Source of the DNA: Stagnihabitans tardus
GTDB lineage: Bacteria; Pseudomonadota; Alphaproteobacteria; Rhodobacterales; Rhodobacteraceae
DNA length: 64,000 nt
Direction: 5' to 3'
Assembly: GCF_009925085.1 (NCBI RefSeq)
Contig: NZ_JAABNR010000001.1
Coordinates: 124,001-188,000 of the forward strand
The position numbers and the translations under genes were made by a program. Positions 58,428 to 64,000 of the stretch are shown piece after piece. A model generated the notes under the pieces. The model was not told the DNA's origin. It searched no databases and worked only from the letters and a program-made list of their open reading frames with translations. Numbering within the stretch: position 1 is the stretch's first letter; each line of letters opens with the position of its first letter.

Positions 58428-59030
58428 ATGCGTTTGATCCTGCCCGTTCTTCTGCTTGCCGCCCTGCCCCTGACCCTGCACCCCCTGGCCGCCCAGGTCG
58501 TCCTAGAGCCCTCGGCGGAGGATCTGCCGCCTGGCTACCCGCCCAAGCTCGGCCTTGCCGAACTGGTCGAGGGCGGCAAGACCCAGGTCCTGACCACCTA
58601 TGATTTCTCGATCGGCGCCTTCGATGCCTCGGCCTGGTTCGGCGAGGGGATCGAGGCGCGCGGCTTTTACCTGACGGCCTATCCCGACGACAATCCCGAT
58701 GCCCGGAAGGGCGTGTTGCGCATCTATGGCCATTACGAGAGCTGGACGCCGGGCCAGGCGCCCGGGGCCACGACCGAAGGGCTGGTGGAGTGGTCCATCA
58801 CCGAGGGCTTCCGCGGGCGGCGCTGGACCTCGGCGGGCAAGCCGGTCGAGGTCGTGGTGGACAGCTTCGTTCCGCAAGAGCCGGGCCAGACATCCGGCTA
58901 TGGCCATGTGACCGGGCATTATTCGGCCAGGGTCTGTTCGGGCGACAAGGACCCCGTGGTCGTGGCGCCCAATGCGCGCTGCCGCGAGATCTCGGGCCAG
59001 TTCGAGACGGATGTGCAGTATTCCCCCTGA
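58428..59030 (+). CDS. Secreted hypothetical protein
   Basis: 200-aa protein with a Sec signal peptide (MRLILPVLLLAALPLTLHPLAAQ, cleavage near AAQ). The mature part is acidic and beta-rich in appearance, with several Gly/Trp/Tyr-containing strands (YGHYESWTPG, GYGHVTGHYSARVC). It has two Cys, at VCSGDK and NARCRE, which could form a disulfide. I do not recognise a family. It lies between the aldolase terminator and the FtsB-like gene on the same strand and probably begins a new transcript. Confidence 0.7.
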   Translation: MRLILPVLLLAALPLTLHPLAAQVVLEPSAEDLPPGYPPKLGLAELVEGGKTQVLTTYDFSIGAFDASAWFGEGIEARGFYLTAYPDDNPDARKGVLRIYGHYESWTPGQAPGATTEGLVEWSITEGFRGRRWTSAGKPVEVVVDSFVPQEPGQTSGYGHVTGHYSARVCSGDKDPVVVAPNARCREISGQFETDVQYSP

Positions 59031-59104
59031 TTTTGCTTGGAATTTCTGGGTGGCTTTGGCAAGATGCCCCCAAGCCCCGCAAGTGGGCGGCAGAGGCAAG
59101 ACGC

Positions 59105-59404
59105 ATGACCCAGACCAATCCGCGCCGGATGGCCTCGATGGCCTATTTCGCGATCATCGCCACGATCGGCGGCAACTTCGGCTTTGCCGCGATCCAGGGC
59201 GATTACGGCGTCTTTCGCCAGGCCCAGACCGCCGGGGAAATCGCGGCGCTGACGGCAGAGCGGGACCGGCTGGCGGGGGAGCTGGACGAGCTGAAGAACC
59301 TGACGCGGCGGCTGTCGGATCATTACCTCGACATGGATCTCCTGGACGAGCAGGTGCGCTCGGTCCTGGGCTATGTGCGCGCCGACGAGATCGTCATCCG
59401 CTGA
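59105..59404 (+). CDS. FtsB/DivIC-type septum formation initiator
   Basis: 99-aa single-pass membrane protein of the FtsB/DivIC family. One hydrophobic segment at about 12-30 is followed by a coiled coil (TAGEIAALTAERDRLAGELDELKNLTRRLSD) and the family end DMDLLDEQVRSVLGYVRADEIVI. It should act in the divisome with FtsL and FtsQ. An ATG 24 nt downstream is an alternative start. Its position upstream of the pyruvate dehydrogenase operon is, to my knowledge, common in Rhodobacterales. Confidence 0.88.
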   Translation: MTQTNPRRMASMAYFAIIATIGGNFGFAAIQGDYGVFRQAQTAGEIAALTAERDRLAGELDELKNLTRRLSDHYLDMDLLDEQVRSVLGYVRADEIVIR

Positions 59405-59555
59405 CCTGCGCTTGAACCAGGCGGAGCGGCGTTCCGCCGCAAGCCTTTGCGTCGGGGGGCGCTGCCCCCGAGGCCCTTGCGGGCCTCTCCCCCGGGATAT
59501 TTTGACCAATGTGAAAGCCATGCAGGCAGCGCAGGGGCGCCATGCGCTGCGCTGT

Positions 59556-59583
59556 TTGCTTTGTTTCGCCGATGTGGTATAAG
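59556..59583 (+). promoter_or_regulatory. Promoter of the pyruvate dehydrogenase operon
   Basis: TTGCTT (59556-59561), a 16-nt spacer, then TATAAG (59578-59583) with an extended -10 TGG directly before it. Transcription would start near 59590, about 31 nt before the TTG start of pdhA, inside the palindrome at 59584-59601. Confidence 0.6.
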
Positions 59584-59601
59584 TAGTTCAACGTTGAACT
59601 A
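59584..59601. promoter_or_regulatory. 18-bp palindromic operator at the pdhA promoter
   Basis: TAGTTCAACGTTGAACTA is a perfect palindrome immediately downstream of the -10 box, covering the predicted transcription start, so a bound protein should block initiation. The TTCAAC...GTTGAA form is typical of MarR-family operators, but the regulator is not in the window and GntR-type PdhR is not excluded. Confidence 0.7.
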
Positions 59602-59620
59602 TCTTTCATGGGAGGCGCCA

Positions 59621-60610
59621 TTGGCCGGCAAGAAAGAGGCTGCGAAATCCAATGTTTCGCGGGAAGAGCTGCTGAAATACTACCGCGAGATGCTGTTGAT
59701 CCGCCGATTCGAAGAGAAGGCGGGGCAGCTTTACGGCATGGGGCTGATCGGCGGCTTCTGTCACCTTTACATCGGGCAAGAGGCCGTCGTCGTCGGGCTC
59801 GAGGCCTGCACGAAAGAGGGCGACAAGCGCGTCACCTCTTACCGCGACCACGGGCATATGCTGGCCTGCGGCATGGATGCCAATGGTGTCATGGCCGAAC
59901 TGACGGGGCGCGAGGGCGGCTATTCCAAGGGCAAGGGCGGCTCGATGCACATGTTCTCCCGCGCCAAGCACTTCTATGGCGGGCATGGGATCGTGGGGGC
60001 GCAGGTGCCGCTGGGCGCAGGGCTGGCCATGGCCGACAAGTACAAGGGCAACGACAACGTCACCTTCACCTATTTCGGCGACGGCGCGGCCAACCAGGGC
60101 CAGGTCTATGAGACCTATAACATGGCCGAGCTCTGGCAGCTGCCGGTGATCTTCGTCATCGAGAACAATGGCTATGCCATGGGGACCTCGGTGAAGCGGT
60201 CGACCAAGTCGACGACGCTGTTTGGCCGCGGGCTGGCCTATGGCATCCCGGGCGAGCAGGTCGATGGCATGGACGTTCTGGCGGTCAAGGCTGCGGGCGA
60301 GAAGGCCGTGGCGCATTGCCGTGCGGGCAACGGGCCTTACATCCTTGAAATGATGACCTATCGCTATCGCGGCCACTCGATGTCGGACCCGGCCAAGTAT
60401 CGGACCCGTGAAGAGGTCGAGAAGATGAAGGCCGAGAAGGACGCGATCGAACATGTCCGCGACCTGCTGCTGACCCCCGGCCTGGCCTCGGAAGAGGATC
60501 TCAAGGCCATCGACCGCGAGATCAAGGACGTGGTCAATGCGAGCGCAGAGTTCGCCAAGGAAAGCCCGGAGCCTTCGGTTTCGGAACTCTACACCGACAT
60601 TTACGCCTGA
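59621..60610 (+). CDS. pdhA: Pyruvate dehydrogenase E1 alpha subunit
   Basis: 329-aa thiamine-diphosphate-dependent E1 alpha subunit, which with PdhB decarboxylates pyruvate. It has [18 protein letters not shown], the ThDP/Mg motif [32 protein letters not shown], and the regulatory-loop-like [15 protein letters not shown]. The start is a TTG ([17 protein letters not shown] follows) with GGAGG 5 nt upstream; the ATG at 59608 is out of frame. First gene of pdhA-pdhB-pdhC. Confidence 0.95.
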   Translation: MAGKKEAAKSNVSREELLKYYREMLLIRRFEEKAGQLYGMGLIGGFCHLYIGQEAVVVGLEACTKEGDKRVTSYRDHGHMLACGMDANGVMAELTGREGGYSKGKGGSMHMFSRAKHFYGGHGIVGAQVPLGAGLAMADKYKGNDNVTFTYFGDGAANQGQVYETYNMAELWQLPVIFVIENNGYAMGTSVKRSTKSTTLFGRGLAYGIPGEQVDGMDVLAVKAAGEKAVAHCRAGNGPYILEMMTYRYRGHSMSDPAKYRTREEVEKMKAEKDAIEHVRDLLLTPGLASEEDLKAIDREIKDVVNASAEFAKESPEPSVSELYTDIYA

Positions 60611-60621
60611 GGGGGATGACC

Positions 60622-61968
60622 ATGGCAGTTGAAGTTCTGATGCCGGCGCTCTCGCCCACGATGGAAGAGGGCACGCTGGCGAAATGGCTGGTGAAGGTGG
60701 GGGATCAGGTCAAGTCCGGCCAGATCATCGCCGAGATCGAGACCGACAAGGCGACGATGGAATTCGAGGCGGTGGACGAGGGGCGCGTTGGGGCGCTTCT
60801 GGTCGCCGAGGGGACATCGGGGGTGAAGGTGAACACGCCGATCCTCTTGATGGGCGAAGAGGGGGAGACGGCGGCACCCAAGGCCGCCCCTGCCCCGGTC
60901 GCTGCGGCCCCCGTGGTGGCGGCTGCGCCTGCCGCGCCGGTGGCGGTGGTCTCCAAGGCCTCGCCCGATTGGGCGGAAGGCACGCCGATGAAGACCATGA
61001 CCGTGCGGGAAGCCTTGCGCGAGGCCATGGCCGAGGAAATGCGCGCCAATCCCAACGTCATGCTGATGGGCGAAGAGGTGGGCGAATACCAGGGCGCCTA
61101 CAAGATCTCCCAAGGTCTCCTTGATGAGTTCGGGCCGAAGCGCGTGGTCGATACGCCGATCACCGAAATGGGCTTCACCGGCATCGCGGTCGGCGCGGCC
61201 TGGGGCGGTCTGAACCCGATCGTCGAGTTCATGACCTTCAACTTCGCCATGCAGGCCATCGACCATATCCTGAACTCGGCCGCGAAGACGAATTACATGT
61301 CCGGCGGTCAGCTCGGCTGCCCCATCGTCTTCCGTGGCGCCAATGGGGCTGCGGCCCGCGTCGGCGCCCAGCACTCCCAGGATTACGCCGCCTGGTATGC
61401 GGCGATCCCGGGGCTGAAGGTGGTGATGCCCTATTCGGCCTCGGACGCGAAGGGTCTGTTGAAGCAGGCGATCCGCGATCCGAACCCGGTGGTCTTCCTG
61501 GAAAACGAGATCCTTTACGGTCAGAGCTTCGAGGTCCCCGACCTGCCCGACTTCACCATCCCCTTCGGCAAGGCCCGCATCTGGCGCGAGGGGAAAGACG
61601 TCACCATCGTCTCCTTCGGCATCGGGATGAAGCACTCCCTGGCCGCCGCGGACGAATTGGCCAAAGAGGGCATCAGCGCCGAGGTCATCGACCTGCGCAC
61701 GCTGCGGCCCATCGACTATGACACGGTGCTCGCCTCGGTCCAAAAGACCAACCGCTGCGTGACGGTGGAAGAGGGCTTCCCGGTGGGCTCCATCGGCGAT
61801 CACCTGGCCTCGACGATCATGCAGCGCGCCTTTGATTACCTGGACGCGCCCGTAGTGACCTGCACCGGCAAGGACGTGCCGATGCCCTATGCGGCGAACC
61901 TGGAGAAGCTGGCGCTGATCACGCCGGCCGAGATCGTCGCCGCCGTCAAATCCGTCTGCTATCGGTGA
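60622..61968 (+). CDS. pdhB: Pyruvate dehydrogenase E1 beta with N-terminal lipoyl domain
   Basis: 448-aa E1 beta subunit carrying its own lipoyl domain, an arrangement seen in Alphaproteobacteria. Residues 1-78 are the lipoyl domain with lipoyl-Lys in [14 protein letters not shown]. An Ala/Pro-rich hinge (about 85-115) follows. The transketolase-like domain has [41 protein letters not shown] and [19 protein letters not shown], and the C-terminal domain has [17 protein letters not shown]. The lipoyl-domain DNA is nearly the same as that at the start of pdhC. Confidence 0.96.
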   Translation: MAVEVLMPALSPTMEEGTLAKWLVKVGDQVKSGQIIAEIETDKATMEFEAVDEGRVGALLVAEGTSGVKVNTPILLMGEEGETAAPKAAPAPVAAAPVVAAAPAAPVAVVSKASPDWAEGTPMKTMTVREALREAMAEEMRANPNVMLMGEEVGEYQGAYKISQGLLDEFGPKRVVDTPITEMGFTGIAVGAAWGGLNPIVEFMTFNFAMQAIDHILNSAAKTNYMSGGQLGCPIVFRGANGAAARVGAQHSQDYAAWYAAIPGLKVVMPYSASDAKGLLKQAIRDPNPVVFLENEILYGQSFEVPDLPDFTIPFGKARIWREGKDVTIVSFGIGMKHSLAAADELAKEGISAEVIDLRTLRPIDYDTVLASVQKTNRCVTVEEGFPVGSIGDHLASTIMQRAFDYLDAPVVTCTGKDVPMPYAANLEKLALITPAEIVAAVKSVCYR

Positions 61969-61977
61969 GGGTGAACC

Positions 61978-63258
61978 ATGGCTGTTGAAATTCTGATGCC
62001 GGCGCTCTCTCCGACGATGGAGGAAGGGACGCTCGCGAAATGGCTGGTCAAGGAGGGCGATGTGGTCAAATCCGGCCAGATCCTCGCCGAGATCGAGACC
62101 GACAAGGCGACGATGGAATTCGAGGCGGTGGATGAAGGCACCATCGGCAAGATCCTCGTGGCCGAGGGCACCTCGGGGGTGAAGGTGAACACCGCCATCG
62201 CCACGCTGATCGAAGAGGGCGGCTCGGCGGAAGTGGCCGTGAAGGCGGCGCCGGTGGCAGCTGCGCCCGTGGCAGTGGTTGCGGCCCCCGTGGCCGCGCC
62301 CAAGGCCCCCGTGGCCCAGGGCGCCCGCGTCTTCGCCTCGCCGCTGGCCCGCCGGATTGCTGCGGAAAAGGGTCTGGACCTGACCAAGGTCCAGGGCTCG
62401 GGTCCGCATGGCCGGATCGTGCGCTCGGATGTCGAGGGCGCCAAGGCCGCCCCGGCTCCGGTCGCCATCGCGGCCCCTGCCCCTGCCCCCGTGGCAGCGG
62501 CTCCGGCAAAGGCCGCGATGCCCACCGGCATGGCGGCGGAAACGGTCATGAAGATGTACGCCGACCGCGCCTATACCGAGGTGCCTCTGGACGGCATGCG
62601 CCGCACCATCGCGGCGCGGCTGACCGAAGCCAAGCAGACCATCCCGCATTTCTACCTGCGCCGGGAAGTCCGCCTCGATGCGCTGATGGCCTTCCGCGAG
62701 CAGCTGAACAAGGGGCTCGAGGCGCGCGGCGTCAAGCTCTCGGTCAATGACTTCATCATCAAGGCCTGTGCGGCGGCGCTGCAAGCCGTGCCCAATGCCA
62801 ATGCGGTCTGGGCAGGCGACCGGATCCTCAAGCTGAAACCCTCGGATGTCGCGGTCGCCGTGGCCATCGAGGGCGGGCTCTTCACCCCGGTCTTGAAGGA
62901 TGCCGACAAGAAGACGCTCTCGACCCTTTCGGCCGAGATGAAGGACCTGGCATCCCGGGCCAAGACCAAGAAGCTCGCGCCCCATGAATACCAGGGCGGC
63001 AGCTTTGCGATCTCGAACCTTGGCATGATGGGGGTGGAGAATTTCGACGCCGTCATCAACCCGCCGCATGGCGCGATCCTGGCGGTCGGTGCGGGGCTGA
63101 AGAAGCCCGTCGTCCTGAAGGATGGCACCCTGGGCGTGGCGACGGTCATGTCGATGACCCTCTCGGTCGATCACCGCGTCATCGACGGGGCGCTCGGGGA
63201 CGAGCTTCTGAAGCATATCGTCGAGCTTCTGGAAAACCCCATGGCCATGCTGGCCTGA
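61978..63258 (+). CDS. pdhC: Dihydrolipoamide acetyltransferase (E2)
   Basis: 426-aa E2 core of the pyruvate dehydrogenase complex. One lipoyl domain (1-78, Lys in [14 protein letters not shown]) is followed by a hinge, the E1/E3-binding domain ([30 protein letters not shown]), a second Ala/Pro linker and the catalytic domain ([23 protein letters not shown] to the active site [12 protein letters not shown]). E3 is not in the window. It follows pdhB by 9 bp and is followed by a terminator. Confidence 0.96.
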   Translation: MAVEILMPALSPTMEEGTLAKWLVKEGDVVKSGQILAEIETDKATMEFEAVDEGTIGKILVAEGTSGVKVNTAIATLIEEGGSAEVAVKAAPVAAAPVAVVAAPVAAPKAPVAQGARVFASPLARRIAAEKGLDLTKVQGSGPHGRIVRSDVEGAKAAPAPVAIAAPAPAPVAAAPAKAAMPTGMAAETVMKMYADRAYTEVPLDGMRRTIAARLTEAKQTIPHFYLRREVRLDALMAFREQLNKGLEARGVKLSVNDFIIKACAAALQAVPNANAVWAGDRILKLKPSDVAVAVAIEGGLFTPVLKDADKKTLSTLSAEMKDLASRAKTKKLAPHEYQGGSFAISNLGMMGVENFDAVINPPHGAILAVGAGLKKPVVLKDGTLGVATVMSMTLSVDHRVIDGALGDELLKHIVELLENPMAMLA

Positions 63259-63278
63259 GGCCGAAGCGCAAGAGATCA

Positions 63279-63311
63279 AAAGGCCCGGGGGAAACCTCGG
63301 GCCTTTGTCTC
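63279..63311 (+). terminator. Terminator of the pdhABC operon
   Basis: Perfect 9-bp stem AAAGGCCCG/CGGGCCTTT (63279-63306) with a 10-nt loop, in which the 3' arm itself ends in TTTGTCT, located 20 bp after the pdhC stop. Confidence 0.75.
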
Positions 63312-63508
63312 ATCCGGGAGCTCTCTTCGCGTAGAGGCCCCGGGTCAAGCCCGGGGCGGCGGGGAGAAAAGGGCGCCCCGTCACCGAGGCGCCCTCTTTC
63401 CATTCATCTTTTCACAAATATCCCACGGGAGGGTCCGGGAGGGTGTGAAACCCTCCCGGGGGTCAGGACAAAAGCGACCGACGACGATCTTCGCAGCCCG
63501 GGGCCCCC
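63312..63508 (-). repeat. 3'-end module downstream of cysE
   Basis: On the minus strand, after the cysE stop: a 9-bp stem CCGGGAGGG/CCCTCCCGG at 63435-63459, then the box GTGGGATATTTGTGAAAAGATGAA (63401-63425), then a GGGCGCC/GGCGCCC stem-loop (63371-63394). This order (hairpin, box, second hairpin) equals that of the block at 513-758. Confidence 0.7.
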
Positions 63509-64000
63509 TCAAAGATCCCCGCAGTCGCAATCCTTCAACCGCTGATCCATCGAGACCGAGGGCTGGGCACAGCCCGCCTCGCCCACGATCTTGGCCGGAA
63601 CACCCGCGACCGTCTTGCAGGGCGGGACTTCCATCAGCACGACCGAGCCCGCCGCAATCCGCGAGCAATGGCCGATGGTGATATTGCCCAGGACCTTGGC
63701 CCCGGCTCCGATCAAGACGCCGTCACCGATCTTGGGGTGACGGTCGCCATCCTCTTTGCCCGTGCCGCCCAGGGTCACCGAATGCAGCATCGAGACATTG
63801 TCGCCCACCACCGCTGTCTCGCCGATCACGATGGAATGGGCGTGGTCGATCATCAGGCCCCGCCCGATCCGGGCGGCAGGATGGATATCGACGCCAAAGA
63901 CCTCTGACACCCGCATCTGCACGAAATAGGCAAGATCCCGGCGGCCCTGGTTCCAGAGCCAATGGCCGATCCGGTAGGCCTGAACCGCCTGGAAGCCCTT
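63509..64000 (-). CDS. cysE: Serine O-acetyltransferase (partial, cut by window end)
   Basis: C-terminal 163 residues of a serine acetyltransferase; the 5' end lies beyond 64000. It makes O-acetylserine for cysteine synthesis. The visible part begins KGFQAVQAYRIGHWLW and continues into the left-handed beta-helix: IHPAARIGRGLMIDHAHSIVIGETAVVGDNVSMLHSVTLGGTG with the catalytic His. It then runs through GDRHPKIGDGVLIGAGAKVLGNI and VAGVPAKIVG. The end CGDL resembles a C-terminal tail able to bind O-acetylserine sulfhydrylase, although the usual final Ile is replaced by Leu. Confidence 0.92.
   Translation of the reverse strand, partial: KGFQAVQAYRIGHWLWNQGRRDLAYFVQMRVSEVFGVDIHPAARIGRGLMIDHAHSIVIGETAVVGDNVSMLHSVTLGGTGKEDGDRHPKIGDGVLIGAGAKVLGNITIGHCSRIAAGSVVLMEVPPCKTVAGVPAKIVGEAGCAQPSVSMDQRLKDCDCGDL

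Larger units (their letters stand above)
59405..59620 (+). promoter_or_regulatory. Region between the ftsB-like gene and pdhA
   Basis: 216 bp. A 3'-end module with hairpins (about 59420-59488) and a plus-oriented box CCCCGGGATATTTTGACC with TGAAAG at 59489-59518 follow the FtsB-like gene. The pdhA promoter and operator occupy 59556-59601. Confidence 0.65.

Noticed and set aside
60601-63279. 892-codon minus-strand open frame opposite pdhB and pdhC
   Set aside because: Antisense shadow; the His-rich repetitive translation mirrors the two lipoyl-domain copies.

Overview
The window is chromosomal DNA from an alphaproteobacterium of the Rhodobacteraceae (Rhodobacter/Gemmobacter/Tabrizicola-like). 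Supporting signs are the very high G+C, the gene orders dusB-ntrB-ntrC-ntrY-ntrX-hfq-hflX and pdhA-pdhB-pdhC, an ispDF fusion, a DUF4167 protein, a cysteine-free (Mg-type) HemB, and NtrC and NtrX without the sigma54-contact GAFTGA loop. The genus is an inference. I see no rRNA, tRNA, CRISPR array, insertion sequence or prophage. Coding is dense and almost entirely core metabolism.

Layout. 0-12 kb: a lipoprotein lytic transglycosylase, then on the minus strand a complete glycogen operon glgP-glgB-glgC-(hairpin)-glgA-glgX-pgm, covering storage and mobilisation down to glucose-6-phosphate. 12-19 kb: a Gln-rich micro-ORF, a TfoX-like protein, ndk, a YbaK-type deacylase, rsmA, a DUF4167 protein with an RG-rich tail, prmC and prfA. 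19-23.5 kb: urate/allantoin catabolism (agmatinase-family ureohydrolase, allE, a puuE-uraD fusion, divergent uraH). 23.8-34.2 kb: a class III aminotransferase, then hflX, hfq, ntrX, ntrY, ntrC, ntrB and dusB on the minus strand, the nitrogen-control block. 34.4-38.4 kb: ispDF, pgpA, pncC and an amtB without glnK. 38.6-48 kb: esterase, AlkA-type glycosylase, two MFS transporters, a DsbA-like protein, mfd and a membrane protein. 47.9-56.4 kb: hemB, a SYLF lipoprotein, psuK-psuG, DUF502, bdhA, a candidate small RNA, an orphan peptide-type solute-binding protein and an entericidin-like lipoprotein. 56.6-64 kb: an XRE-cupin regulator, class I fructose-bisphosphate aldolase, a secreted protein, an FtsB-like protein, pdhA-pdhB-pdhC and a truncated cysE.

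Regulatory reading. An 18-bp palindrome ahead of the aldolase gene and a one-mismatch version ahead of glgP share the core TGTTNGCGCNAACA. This resembles the site of the LacI-family carbon regulator CceR of Rhodobacter and would tie glycogen turnover to glycolysis. A different 18-bp palindrome lies directly against the -10 box of a good promoter for the pyruvate dehydrogenase operon.

The two most interesting unexplained signals are non-coding. One is a roughly 76-nt minus-strand transcript unit at 54227-54302 with a near-consensus promoter (17-nt spacer), an internal stem-loop and a strong intrinsic terminator, so probably an undescribed sRNA. The other is a dispersed element, about 20 copies in 64 kb, made of a GC-rich hairpin, a CCCGGGATATTT-like box and a TGAAAG or AAAAGATGAA tail. 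Seventeen of the 20 copies lie downstream of a stop codon in the same orientation as the gene they follow. This points to a 3'-end, terminator or mRNA-processing function.
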